A stretch of DNA of 15,295 nucleotides from DATLAN01 sp035527455. GTDB lineage: Bacteria; Planctomycetota; Planctomycetia; Pirellulales; Thermoguttaceae. The notes under the pieces are model-generated. The model was given only the letters and a program-made list of their open reading frames with translations, was not told the DNA's origin and did not search any database. A program made the translations under genes and the position numbers. This document shows positions 1 to 8,298 of this stretch, one piece after another. The number at the start of each line of letters is the position of its first letter. Position 1 is the first letter of the stretch. The stretch is from the NCBI GenBank assembly GCA_035527455.1, contig DATLAN010000452.1:1-15295 (forward strand), written 5' to 3'.

Positions 1-354
1 ACTCGTGTGCGAGGGTGTGCCCGTAGAGCTTCCGGAGGGGACGCATTGCCAGGCGGACATGGTACAGCCTGTCGGTGGGCTTCCCGTTCTTCACGTAGTA
101 GTTTCTGGCATGACGCCAATACGCCAGGATGAGTTCGTCAATTGAGAGACTCAGCTCCCGCGCTGCGGCAACAGACCGGTGGCCTGCTCTGGCGGGTGTT
201 CCAACGTGCTCGGCCACGAGCCGATGGTACTTCTCCAGGCTTTCTGGCGACCCGTACTTGCCCAGATAGCGGTGTTCGCCACCGATGATGACGCGAGCTT
301 GCCCACTCGGCTTGTGGAGCGGTAAGAAGGGATTCGAGGGGGATGGACGGCCAT
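1..354 (-). pseudogene. Tyrosine-recombinase-type integrase, N-terminal part, frameshifted and cut by the window edge
   Basis: N-terminal part of a site-specific integrase of the type common in planctomycetes. Such enzymes join an element to the chromosome at an attachment site. The ATG at 354 has a good ribosome binding site, AAAGGAG (361-367 on the other strand), 6 nt upstream. It encodes MAVHPPRIPSYR, then the frame is lost. From 316 leftwards a second frame stays open for 105 codons to the edge and reads HKPSGQARV, then YLGKYGSPES, then ELILAYWRHARNYYVKNGK, the expected arm-binding and core-binding start of this family. That frame has no ATG, GTG or TTG before the conserved part, and one extra base near 318 would join the two frames cleanly. 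The catalytic domain lies outside the window. The frameshift could be real decay or a sequencing error. Family call from memory of related proteins. Confidence 0.75.
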
Positions 355-377
355 GTGCGGCTCCTTTCTGGCCTCAG

Positions 378-394
378 GTGGTAGTGACTACCAC
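378..394. promoter_or_regulatory. 8-1-8 inverted repeat upstream of the integrase start
   Basis: GTGGTAGT and ACTACCAC are perfect inverted arms around one central base. The repeat ends about 10 nt upstream of the integrase ribosome binding site. Its size and symmetry suit a dimeric repressor. On the plus strand it is followed by five T, so it could also be a short terminator, but no plus-strand gene precedes it. The operator role is inferred. Confidence 0.3.
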
Positions 395-468
395 TTTTTC
401 CGAGGCTTTCTGGCCGCACTGTCGACCGTCGGCAGGTATCCTAAGTCCAGGATTCGGCGGGATTTACG

Positions 469-870
469 TCAAGTCGGGGCGACTGGATTCGAACCAGCGA
501 CCTCTGCGTCCCGAACGCAGCGCTCTATCCAGGCTGAGCTACGCCCCGATGTTCTAAGTTGTTGCTGGCAATGGCTTTGCGACGAGTGCTTTCGCAACCG
601 ATGAAACTGCCATCCTTGCGCAACCAATTCTGTAGCCAATTTCGCTCCAGGGCCCGTTCCCCAGTGCTTAACCTCAAGTATAGACTGGACGCCGCCGACT
701 TGCAATGCGTCTGGCGTGAGGTCGTCAGGTCGCCACAGGGTCTCGAAGAACTCCGCCGGCTGCCGAGCCAAAACGTTCAGCCGGGCCTCGTCCATGGCGT
801 CGAGCAGACGGCGATAGGCAACATTCTGTTGCACACTATTGCCCGCAACAGAGACAACGGCTTGCTCCAC
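469..870 (-). CDS. Unassigned reading frame running into the tRNA; doubtful gene or remnant
   Basis: An open frame from GTG 870 (133 codons). Its last ~25 codons are simply the antisense-free reading of tRNA-Pro, so that part cannot be protein-coding in any useful sense. The first ~100 codons look more protein-like, with stretches such as YRRLLDAMDEARLNVL and QSILEVKHW, and may be a decayed gene fragment. The start is weak: no clear ribosome binding site, and it lies 27 nt after an in-frame TAA. The frame is the same as that of the phosphatase gene upstream, just past its tandem TAG-TAA stops. I recognise no family. It could equally be a chance frame in GC-rich DNA. Confidence 0.25.
   Translation of the reverse strand: MEQAVVSVAGNSVQQNVAYRRLLDAMDEARLNVLARQPAEFFETLWRPDDLTPDALQVGGVQSILEVKHWGTGPGAKLATELVAQGWQFHRLRKHSSQSHCQQQLRTSGRSSAWIERCVRDAEVAGSNPVAPT
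474..548 (-). tRNA. tRNA-Pro (anticodon CGG)
   Basis: A complete cloverleaf can be drawn. The acceptor stem pairs CGGGGCG (548-542) with CGCCCCG (481-475), and A474 is the discriminator base. The D arm is GCTC/GAGC. The anticodon stem CTGCG/CGCAG encloses the loop TTCGGGA, giving anticodon CGG (513-511), which reads the proline codon CCG. The T arm is GCTGG/CCAGT with loop TTCGAAT. The CCA end is not encoded. The C at position 1 is typical of bacterial tRNA-Pro. The 3' end faces the integrase gene about 120 bp away, so the 3' half is the likely attachment site of the element on the left. Confidence 0.96.
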
Positions 871-897
871 GCACCCTGCGTTCTTGCAGCGCTGGAG
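865..897 (-). terminator. Possible stem-loop after the three-gene operon
   Basis: Just after the phosphatase stop codons the minus strand reads CTCCA, an inner CTGC/GCAG hairpin with a 6-nt loop, then TGGAG. This gives a 5-bp outer and 4-bp inner stem separated by an internal loop. No T-tract follows, so intrinsic termination is doubtful. Confidence 0.25.
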
Positions 898-900
898 TTA

Positions 901-3900
901 CTAAAGCCCCTGCCAGAGATCGTTCAGATCCAACACGAGACCCTGCTCCAGCACGCCGACGACGGCCGTGTCGCCTTCGGTGGTGGCCGTGGCTCGGACG
1001 CGATCGAAGGCCGTGGCCTCGTAGAGGAAATCGAGCACGCTGTTGGAGAGCCGGGCCCAATTGCCTTCGGCCTCGAAGAGGTCGATCCCGTCGGAGTCTT
1101 CCATCGTGACCACGTCGTAGCCGCCGGCGGTGGAGAGGGCGTAGACCTCCTCGAAGAGCTTCGCCCGGTTGTAGTATCCCGGGCCGTACAAGGCGCCTTG
1201 AATGGCGTTGGTGGCGAAGATGTCGTTGCCGGGCGAATCGTAGAGCCGGGCGACGTCGAAGCCGCGGGAAGAATAGGCGTGTACGGCGTCGAACTGCTTG
1301 GCCCGATTGTAGTACCCGGGGCCGAAGAGCGCGCCTTGCGTGGGAGTGGCCTCGAAGGTGTCGTCGCGGTGGGAGTCGAACAGCTTGGCGATGTCGGTGC
1401 CGCCGGCGGTGGCGTAGGCGTGGACCTGGTCGAAACGGTTGGCCTGGTTGGAGAACCCATTTCCGAAGAGCGTCGCGGAGGCGGGCGCGGCGTCGAATCG
1501 ATCGTCGGACGGGGAATCGAACAGCTTGGCCACGTCGAAGCCGCCCACGTCGGCGTACGCCCGGACGACGTCGAAGTTGCTGGCCCGGTTGTCGAACCCG
1601 TTGCCGTAGAGGGTGGCGTAGTAGGGCGTGGCGACGAAGCGGTCCGGGCCGGGGGAGTCGTGCAGCAGGGCCGTGTCGTTGCCGCCGGCGTTCGCATAGG
1701 CGTGGACTTCGTCGAAGTGCTTGGCCCGGTTGTAGAATCCTTCGCCGAAGAGGGCGCCCTGGTACGAGTTGGCCTCAAAGGTGTCGTCGCCGGCGGAGTC
1801 GTACAGGCGGGCCAGATCGTTGCCGGCGGTGGCGTAGGCGTGGACTTCGTCGAAGCTCTTGGCCCGGTGGTAGTATCCGTTGCCGTACATCACGCCCTGG
1901 ATCGGATCGCCGAGGAAGACGTCGTCGCCGGGCGTATCGAAGAGTTTGGCCACGTCATGTCCGCTGCTGGCATAGGCGTGGATCCACTCGAAGTGATCGA
2001 CCTGGTGGCGGAAACCTTGACCGTACAGGGTGGCCTCGGTGGGCGTGGCGTAGAAGAAATCGTCCCGGTGGGAATCGAACAGCTTGGCGAGGTCGGAGCC
2101 GCCGGCGGTGCCGTAGGCGTAGATGTTCTCGAAACCGATCACCCGGCTGCGAAAACCGTTGCCCGTCAACTCGGCCCAAGCGGGGGCGGCGACGTAATAA
2201 TCGTTGCCGGGGGAGTCGTAGAGCCGGGCCACGTCCGTGCCGCCGCCGTCGAGCTGGATCGTGGAGACGCCGGTCAGCTCCACGTCGAGCGCCGGTCCGG
2301 TGACGGTGGCCGAGTTCGGATAGAACACGACCTCTTCGGTATCGTCCGATCCGGCCAGCAGCGCGACGTCGGCACCGCCGCCGCCGACGAAGTGCAACCG
2401 GGTGACGCCCTCGAACTCGTACCGAATGCCGTTGACCGAAACTTGCGGGGAGCCGGAAAACGCCGCGAACGTGTCGTCGCCGCGCGTGCCGTAGACGGTC
2501 AAGCGAGAACCGTCCGGGCTGAGTTCGATCAGGTTGATCAGCCGCAGGTCGACGTCGGCGGCGGTCCCGCCGACTTTCAGGTAGTACATCGTGTCCGGCC
2601 CGTCGACCTGCCAATCCACCCGCGAATTGCCGGCGCCGAAGACCGCGGAGCCGACCTCTTCGAGTTGTTCGTCGTAGAGAGTCAGTTCGAGCCGGTCCGA
2701 CGCGCCGGGCACGGTGGCTTCCACGGTCAGCCATCCCTGGTGGGTGGTGCGGCCGCGGAACCAGAGGGTTTCGGCCGACGGGTCCAGGCCGCTTAATTCC
2801 AAGAGCGAGATGGGCGGAAGCGGCCGGACGTCCTTCACCGAAGCGAGCGTGAAGATGCCCGTGTTGTCCAGCACGCCGTCGACCAGATGGGCATTGGTCC
2901 CCCAGGCGTACAGCGGCACGTTGACGCCGGTGTGAGAGGTCGACGACCAGGCGACGGTGGGGACGTTTCCGGGTCCGTTGTCGGCCAGCACGGTCATGCC
3001 GCCGCATTCATGGTCGGCGGTGACGAGGACCAAGGTATCGGTTCTGCCTTCCGCCCAGGCGAGCACGGTCTGGACGGCGTTGGCGAACTCGACCGTTTCG
3101 CCAACGGCGCGTTCGATATCGTTGGCATGGCCGGCGTAATCGATCAGTCCGCCCTCGACCATCAGGAAGAAGCCGTCCGGATCGGCGTCCAGGACGTCCA
3201 GGGCAACGGCGGTCATTTCCGTCAGGTGGGGCAGATTGCCCAGGCCGTCGAATTCATACGGCAGGTGGGTGTAGCCGAACAGGCCGGCGACGCGCGTTTC
3301 GAGATCGGGGTCCAGCGAGAGCAGTCCCGCGCGGTTGGTGACCACCGTGTATCCGGCCGCCGCGGCGCCCGCGACGGTCATCCCGTAACCTCCGCCGCTG
3401 AACATCACGTCGGGTTTGGTTTGCGTGAGCAGATCGTCGGCAATTCCGTAATAGTCGTAGCGGCTTTCCGCGTGGGCGCCGAAAGGGGACGGGGTGCCGT
3501 GGGGCATGATGGTCGTGGTCACCAACCCCGTCGATTTACCCGCCGCGGTGGCCAACTCCAGCAGCGTGGTCAATTCCGAGCCGTCGCCCGGGATCGCCAG
3601 ACTGACGACGTTGTTGTCGACCTTTCGTCCGGTGGCCATGGCCGTGGCGGAGGCGGCCGAATCGGTGATTTCCGCATCGGCCGAGAAGGTCGTCATTTCG
3701 GCCCGGTACGGGAGCCGGTCGAAGGAGATCTCGCCGCCGAGGAACATTCTGGCGGCGTTGACCTGTTCGAACCCCATCCCGTCGCCGATCAACAGGATCA
3801 CGTTCTCGAGCGTGCCGCCGGAGAGCAGCCGCCGCGGCTCGAGGTGCTCGAAACGGGGCCGGCGGCCGGCCGATGGACCGGGTCGCAGGCGCGGGGCCGT

Positions 3901-3933
3901 CCGCCACCAATACCTGCCGTCGCGAAAGCTCAT
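901..3933 (-). CDS. Secreted alkaline phosphatase with PPC-like domain and C-terminal tandem repeats
   Basis: 1010 residues. Residues 1-40 are Arg-rich with a LEPR-XLL-type motif (LEPRRLLSG, 31-39), associated with exported planctomycete proteins; no ordinary hydrophobic signal peptide is visible. Residues 42-350 are an alkaline phosphatase domain of the PhoA superfamily, which hydrolyses phosphomonoesters. All key positions are present: D51 in IGDGMG, nucleophile S92 in TDSAASATA, H145/T147 in HGTPSPFGAH, E260, D265 and H269 in MVEGGLIDYAGH, D307/H308 in TADHE, and H334 in SHTG. Residues 375-470 resemble a PPC beta-sandwich, 476-520 are a linker, 521-987 are the repeat array, and the tail is 988-1010. 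The ATG at 3933 has AGGGA 7 nt upstream, and this site overlaps the stop codon of the cyclophilin gene, suggesting translational coupling. The likely role is release of phosphate from organic matter outside the cytoplasm. Enzyme call firm; export and anchoring inferred. Confidence 0.95.
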   Translation of the reverse strand: MSFRDGRYWWRTAPRLRPGPSAGRRPRFEHLEPRRLLSGGTLENVILLIGDGMGFEQVNAARMFLGGEISFDRLPYRAEMTTFSADAEITDSAASATAMATGRKVDNNVVSLAIPGDGSELTTLLELATAAGKSTGLVTTTIMPHGTPSPFGAHAESRYDYYGIADDLLTQTKPDVMFSGGGYGMTVAGAAAAGYTVVTNRAGLLSLDPDLETRVAGLFGYTHLPYEFDGLGNLPHLTEMTAVALDVLDADPDGFFLMVEGGLIDYAGHANDIERAVGETVEFANAVQTVLAWAEGRTDTLVLVTADHECGGMTVLADNGPGNVPTVAWSSTSHTGVNVPLYAWGTNAHLVDGVLDNTGIFTLASVKDVRPLPPISLLELSGLDPSAETLWFRGRTTHQGWLTVEATVPGASDRLELTLYDEQLEEVGSAVFGAGNSRVDWQVDGPDTMYYLKVGGTAADVDLRLINLIELSPDGSRLTVYGTRGDDTFAAFSGSPQVSVNGIRYEFEGVTRLHFVGGGGADVALLAGSDDTEEVVFYPNSATVTGPALDVELTGVSTIQLDGGGTDVARLYDSPGNDYYVAAPAWAELTGNGFRSRVIGFENIYAYGTAGGSDLAKLFDSHRDDFFYATPTEATLYGQGFRHQVDHFEWIHAYASSGHDVAKLFDTPGDDVFLGDPIQGVMYGNGYYHRAKSFDEVHAYATAGNDLARLYDSAGDDTFEANSYQGALFGEGFYNRAKHFDEVHAYANAGGNDTALLHDSPGPDRFVATPYYATLYGNGFDNRASNFDVVRAYADVGGFDVAKLFDSPSDDRFDAAPASATLFGNGFSNQANRFDQVHAYATAGGTDIAKLFDSHRDDTFEATPTQGALFGPGYYNRAKQFDAVHAYSSRGFDVARLYDSPGNDIFATNAIQGALYGPGYYNRAKLFEEVYALSTAGGYDVVTMEDSDGIDLFEAEGNWARLSNSVLDFLYEATAFDRVRATATTEGDTAVVGVLEQGLVLDLNDLWQGL
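973..2373 (-). repeat. Tandem ~47-residue repeat array in the phosphatase gene (1 degenerate + 9 clear copies)
   Basis: The clear copies span protein residues 566-987, with unit lengths 47, 46, 46, 47, 47, 47, 46, 47 and 49. The pattern is D-[VI]-A-[KR]-L-[FY]-D-S, then G-D-D-x-F, a short variable stretch, L-[FY]-G-x-G-[FY], x-N-R-A-K, F-[DE]-x-V-H-A-Y, and a closing A-G-G. A weaker copy at 521-565 precedes them. The last copy differs (GNWARLSNSVLDFLYEA) and is shared with the other two proteins, so it looks like a cap. The regular period suggests a beta-solenoid or bead-like fold; this is inferred. Confidence 0.9.
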
Positions 3934-3943
3934 CGAGCATTCC

Positions 3944-6900
3944 CTAGGGGCTTTGCCAAAAATCGTTCAGTTCGAGAGTCAATCCGGATTCCAGCACGCC
4001 GACGTTGGCGATATCGCCTTCGGTGGTGGCCGTGGCCTTGACGAAGTCGAACGCACCGGCTTCGAAAAGGAAATCGAGCGCGGCGTTGGAGAGCCGAACC
4101 CAGTTGCCGTCGGCTTCGAGCAGGTCGACCGCGTCCGAATCGTTCAGATAGGCCTCGTCTTCTCCGCCGGCGGTGGCGCTGGCGTACACTTCCTCGAAGA
4201 GTTTCGCCCGGTTGTAGAAGCCGATTCCCGAGAGCGCGCCCTGGGTGGGATTGGCGTCGAAGCGATCGTTGCCGGCGGAATCGAACAGGTTGGCCACGTC
4301 GTGCCCGCCGGCCGTGGCGTAGGCATGCACCTGTTCGAACAGTTCGGTCCAATTGTAGAAGCCCGTGCCGTACAGCACGCCTTCGACCGAGTTGGCGTCG
4401 AAGGTATCGTCTCCGGGCGAATCGAACAGCTTGGCCACGTCGCGGCCGTCGTTGTTGGCGTGTGCGCGGACCTCGTCGAACCGCAGGGCCTGAAGCTCGA
4501 ACCCTTCGCCGAACATTCTGCCGATCGTCGGGGTCGCGACGAAAGTGTCCTTGCCGGGCGAGTCGTAAAGATCGGCCACGTCGTAGCCGCCGGCGTCGGC
4601 GTGCGCGCGTACGAGGTCGAACTGGCCGACCCAGTGCTCGAACCCCTCGCCGTAGAACGTGGCCTCGTCCGGCATGGCGACGAAGGTGTCGTCGCCGGGC
4701 GAGTCGTAGAGATCGGCCACGTCGTAGCCGCCGGCGTCGGCCCAGGCGTCGACCGTCTCGAAATGCTTTGCCCGGCTGTAGAAACCGTCGCCGGACAGCG
4801 CGGCTTCGGTCGGGTTGGAGGTGAAGGTATCGTCCCCGAACGAGTCGTAGAATTCCGCCGCGTCCACGCCGCCGATGTCGGAGTAGGCGTGGACCCGCTC
4901 GAAGAAGAATGCCCAGTTATCGAACCCCTCGCCGGAGAACTCGCCGGAGTCGGGGAAGGAGACGAACTTGTCGTTGCCGGGCGAATCGAACAGTTTGGCC
5001 ACGTCGCGACCGCCCGCGTCGGCGGTGGCCTCGACCGTCTCGAATCTCTTCGCCCGGTTGCTGAATCCGGGGCCGGAGAGCACGGCCGAGGTCGAGGTAG
5101 CCACGAACAGGTCGGCACCGGCCGAATCGTAAAGGTAGGCGATGTCGTTGCCGCCGGCGTCGGCCCGGGCTTCCACCGTGTCGAACAGCTTGGCGCGGAC
5201 GTAGAACGTCTCGTTGTACAGGGCGCCGTAGGTCGGATTGCCGACGAACGTATCGTCGCCCGCGGAATCGACCAGGCTGGCCGAATCGAAGCCGCCGGCC
5301 GTGGAATAGGCGTGGACGGCGTCGAAGCCCTTGGCCCGGTTGTAATAGCCGTTGCCGCTGAGAACCCCTTGCAGCGGGTCGGCCGCGAAGTGGTCGTCGC
5401 CGGGCGAGTCGAAGAGCTTGGCCACGTCGTTGCCGCGGGTTGCGTAGCCGTGGACCTGGTCGAAGTTCAGCGCCTCGTTTGCGAACGTGTCACCCAACAT
5501 CGTCGCATAGGAAGGCGTAGCGACGAAACATTCGTCCCGGTTGGCGTCGGACAGCTTGGCGATGTCGTAACCGCCGGAAGCCTCGGACCGCACGGCCGCG
5601 AAACCCTCCACCCGGTTCGAGAATCCGTCGCCGGAGAGTTCGGAAACGGCCGGGCCCGAGACGAGGCGGTCGTCGCCGGGCGAATCGAACAAGCGGGCTA
5701 TGTCGCGTCCGCCGCCGCCGACCACGACGGCCGAAGCAACGTTCGACCAACTGATTTCGTAGGTCCACCCGATCAGTTCCCCCTTGCCGGGCGAGAGGAT
5801 GGCGATGTCGTCGGTCGCCGATCCGGTGACGGCCACCGTGTCGTTGCCCGCCAGACCGTCGAAGGCGATCATTTCATAAGCGCCGGCACTGATGTTGTCG
5901 TACGCCAGCCCGTTGATGATCACCTCGTGGAGCGCACCGGTGACGACCTCGAAGGTGTCGTCGCCGTCGGTTCCGTAGAACATCAGCGAGTCGTTGGTGG
6001 CATCCAGCAAGTTGCAGAGGACGTACGACACGTTCGGGTTGTCGCCGAGCACCACGAGCTTGTAGGTTTCACCGGCCGATACGGCCGCGTCGACCCGTTC
6101 CACGTCGCCGGAGGAGAGGGAACTGTCCAACAACGCGCCCCCGGAATCGTAGAAGAACAGGTTGACGTTGCCGGCCGCGTTGGAAAACGTGGCTTCCACG
6201 GAGAACCAGCCGTTGCGCACCGGCTGGAAGTACAGTTCCTCTCTTTCCACCACGAACCGATCGGTCAACTCGAGGAAGTCGATGGGGGCGGCCGCGGCGA
6301 TCTGGACCTCGATCTGCCGCGAAGCCTGGTTTCCCGCCGCGTCGGTGGCGACGACCGTAAGCGTCTTCGAGGGGCCTTGCCCGGGCGCCGGGACCCAAGT
6401 GATCAGACCGGTCGCCGGGTCGATTCGTGCGCCGGCCGGCGGATCGCTGAGGTTGTAGGACACCGTCTTGCCGGCCGTTTCGTCGTCCGTCTGTACGTCG
6501 TGCGTGAAGAGTTCCGTCTCGACGGCGTCGTCCACGTCGGTCGGCTCGAACTGCGGAGCCGTCTGGTCGACGACGACCGTCAGCAACACGCCCGATACGT
6601 CGCCGACCAGATCGATCGTGCCGCTGCCGTTGTTGCCGACGTCCAAGGCCTGGCCGTACATGGCCTGACGAACGGTGATCTCCCGAGTCCCCTCGCTCAA
6701 TGGAACGGTCTCGTTGGTGGTGATCTCGACCGTGTGGCCCGAGGCGACGGCCTGGCCGATCTGTATCCCGTCGGCGTAAAGGGTGACCTCCGCGCCGTCG
6801 GCCACGCCGGAAAGAGAGAACTTGAGCGGTTTGCCGGGCGTGTTGTCCAGGCCGGTCGCCGGACCGGGACCGTGGGGAGAAATCAGTTGGACCGCGGAGG

Positions 6901-8152
6901 GTGCTCCGGGCGTGATGATCAGAGGAACGATCTGGAAATCCCAGCCCGAGGAATATCCCGGGCTGTAATACCGCGGGTCCTCCCCGCGGTAGTCATAGTA
7001 GTCCAGCCCGCGCGGGTTCACTCCAACCAGAATCCCCTGAACGCCTGCCAATCCGTCCAGGGCCGTGACGGTTCCCTGGCCGGTCTCCGGATCGATCTCG
7101 ACCTCCAGTTCTTCATTCGGCACGTAGCCCCAGTCCTGGCGGTTCCAGGCGCCGTACCACAGTGCGTCGCCGTTGGTCTGCATGTCGACGTCGGTCCCGG
7201 AGATCGTGAAGCCGACCGGCTGTCCGCCGGTCGTGTAGAGGTCCGCGATGGGCTGGTCGATGTAGGGGTTGGCGTTTTGCGTGTCCGCCTGGATGACGAC
7301 GTGGACCGTCCGCTGGGCGGTGCCCCCTTGACCGTCGGAGACGGTGATCGTCACGTTGGCGTCGCCGGTGGTCCCCTCGGGCGCCGAGAGCATCAGCACG
7401 CCGTTTTCGCCGCCCGGCTCGACGGTGACCGACTGCATCACCACGGGCGTGTTCGGCCGGTCGTTGGTCTCGGGAACGGCCGAGATGGCGTCCCGCACCG
7501 TGGCGCCTTCGGTCAGGAAGCCGATGATCGAATGCTGGAAGTCGAGCCAGCGGGTGGCGGCGTCGGTGACGAAGAACTGCGAGTCGTTGGTGTCGTCGAA
7601 GTTCTTGGCCAGCGAGAGCATGCCGGAGGCGGTATGTTGCAGGTCGGGATGGAACTGGTCGTCGAATTTCACTCCCGAGCCGCCGCTGCCGGTGCCCTGC
7701 GGGTCTCCGCCCTGGATCATGAAACCGTCGATCACGCGGTGGAAGATCAGCCCGTCGTAGAATCCCGACTCGGCCAATTCGATGATTCTGGCGGTGGCGT
7801 CCGGCGCCCGTCCCTCGAACAACTCGAAGAGCATGTCGCCGAAACCGGCCACCGATATCCGCAGGTTCCGGTTCCCCTGGGGAATGAACGTCTGCAAGTC
7901 GTTGTTGCCTTGCACGGTGGCCGTGTAGGTCAGGTCGTCGCCGTCGGCGTCGAATCCGTCCAGCGCGACGTGCAACGGCGCCCCGGCCAGCACCGTGACC
8001 TCGGCGGGGAGCTGGCCCAGGACGGGCGCGGCCAGCAGGTGGCGCTCCTCCAGCGGTTCGAAGCGACGGAGCCCTCCACCGGTCCAGCGGAGGGCACGTC
8101 TTGTCGAGCGCGATCGGCGCGAGTTACGGCGGCGAAAAGGGGGGAAGTTCAT
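3944..8152 (-). CDS. Cyclophilin-type peptidyl-prolyl isomerase with Ig-like domains, PPC-like domain and C-terminal tandem repeats
   Basis: 1402 residues. The N-terminus is Arg-rich with the LEPR-XLL-type variant FEPLEERHLLAA (31-42). Residues ~43-80 look Ig/cadherin-like. Residues ~97-241 are a cyclophilin domain that catalyses proline cis-trans isomerisation: FHRVIDGFMIQGGDP (137-151) contains catalytic R139, NDSQFF (189-194) and RWLDFQHSIIG (201-211) supply the rest of the pocket. More beta-rich domains follow, including Ig-like stretches at ~440-530 and ~530-620 (IDPATGLITWVP). A PPC-like domain (624-715), linker (724-770), repeat array (770-1379) and short tail close the protein. The ATG at 8152 has GGAG 9 nt upstream. 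It is the middle gene of the operon, 146 nt after the propeller gene and 10 nt before the phosphatase gene. The substrate is unknown; it might help fold exported beta-rich neighbours. Confidence 0.93.
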   Translation of the reverse strand: MNFPPFRRRNSRRSRSTRRALRWTGGGLRRFEPLEERHLLAAPVLGQLPAEVTVLAGAPLHVALDGFDADGDDLTYTATVQGNNDLQTFIPQGNRNLRISVAGFGDMLFELFEGRAPDATARIIELAESGFYDGLIFHRVIDGFMIQGGDPQGTGSGGSGVKFDDQFHPDLQHTASGMLSLAKNFDDTNDSQFFVTDAATRWLDFQHSIIGFLTEGATVRDAISAVPETNDRPNTPVVMQSVTVEPGGENGVLMLSAPEGTTGDANVTITVSDGQGGTAQRTVHVVIQADTQNANPYIDQPIADLYTTGGQPVGFTISGTDVDMQTNGDALWYGAWNRQDWGYVPNEELEVEIDPETGQGTVTALDGLAGVQGILVGVNPRGLDYYDYRGEDPRYYSPGYSSGWDFQIVPLIITPGAPSAVQLISPHGPGPATGLDNTPGKPLKFSLSGVADGAEVTLYADGIQIGQAVASGHTVEITTNETVPLSEGTREITVRQAMYGQALDVGNNGSGTIDLVGDVSGVLLTVVVDQTAPQFEPTDVDDAVETELFTHDVQTDDETAGKTVSYNLSDPPAGARIDPATGLITWVPAPGQGPSKTLTVVATDAAGNQASRQIEVQIAAAAPIDFLELTDRFVVEREELYFQPVRNGWFSVEATFSNAAGNVNLFFYDSGGALLDSSLSSGDVERVDAAVSAGETYKLVVLGDNPNVSYVLCNLLDATNDSLMFYGTDGDDTFEVVTGALHEVIINGLAYDNISAGAYEMIAFDGLAGNDTVAVTGSATDDIAILSPGKGELIGWTYEISWSNVASAVVVGGGGRDIARLFDSPGDDRLVSGPAVSELSGDGFSNRVEGFAAVRSEASGGYDIAKLSDANRDECFVATPSYATMLGDTFANEALNFDQVHGYATRGNDVAKLFDSPGDDHFAADPLQGVLSGNGYYNRAKGFDAVHAYSTAGGFDSASLVDSAGDDTFVGNPTYGALYNETFYVRAKLFDTVEARADAGGNDIAYLYDSAGADLFVATSTSAVLSGPGFSNRAKRFETVEATADAGGRDVAKLFDSPGNDKFVSFPDSGEFSGEGFDNWAFFFERVHAYSDIGGVDAAEFYDSFGDDTFTSNPTEAALSGDGFYSRAKHFETVDAWADAGGYDVADLYDSPGDDTFVAMPDEATFYGEGFEHWVGQFDLVRAHADAGGYDVADLYDSPGKDTFVATPTIGRMFGEGFELQALRFDEVRAHANNDGRDVAKLFDSPGDDTFDANSVEGVLYGTGFYNWTELFEQVHAYATAGGHDVANLFDSAGNDRFDANPTQGALSGIGFYNRAKLFEEVYASATAGGEDEAYLNDSDAVDLLEADGNWVRLSNAALDFLFEAGAFDFVKATATTEGDIANVGVLESGLTLELNDFWQSP
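4016..5845 (-). repeat. Tandem ~47-residue repeat array in the cyclophilin gene (1 degenerate + 12 clear copies)
   Basis: Clear copies cover residues 816-1379, mostly 47 residues each, with the same consensus as the phosphatase array (for example DVAKLFDSPGDDTF). A degenerate first copy lies at 770-815. The closing copy, 1331-1379 (DGNWVRLSNAALDFLFEA), and tail (VGVLESGLTLELNDFWQ) match those of the phosphatase closely, which shows common descent. This is the longest of the three arrays. Confidence 0.9.
4553..4741 (-). repeat. Near-identical 48-nt segments inside two adjacent repeat units
   Basis: Segments 4553-4600 and 4694-4741 differ at a single base. They are 141 bp apart, exactly one 47-codon unit, and both encode YDVADLYDSPG-type sequence in units 8 and 9 of the cyclophilin array. 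Other units are much more diverged in DNA, so this pair looks like a recent duplication or gene conversion. Confidence 0.75.
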
Positions 8153-8228
8153 CGAATGGTACTCCGAGAGGCACAGGATATGCCGGACGAGACGGATGGA
8201 TACAGGTCACGTCGTGCGGAAGAGAAGT

Positions 8229-8240
8229 GTCGTATACGAC
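8229..8240. promoter_or_regulatory. Perfect 12-bp palindrome GTCGTATACGAC in the operon gap
   Basis: It lies in the 146-nt gap between the propeller and cyclophilin genes, about 77 bp upstream of the cyclophilin start. It could be an operator for an internal promoter or part of an RNA processing site. I see no convincing -35/-10 pair in the gap. Confidence 0.25.
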
Positions 8241-8298
8241 GTTGTCGTGGTGGATCGTTGTATGGAAAAGGAACCCCTCGATATTGTCGTCACCGGGC

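Noticed and set aside
559..2796. A 745-codon open frame on the plus strand
   Set aside because: Same explanation: antisense of the phosphatase repeat array, with the same periodic Val/Gly-rich pattern.
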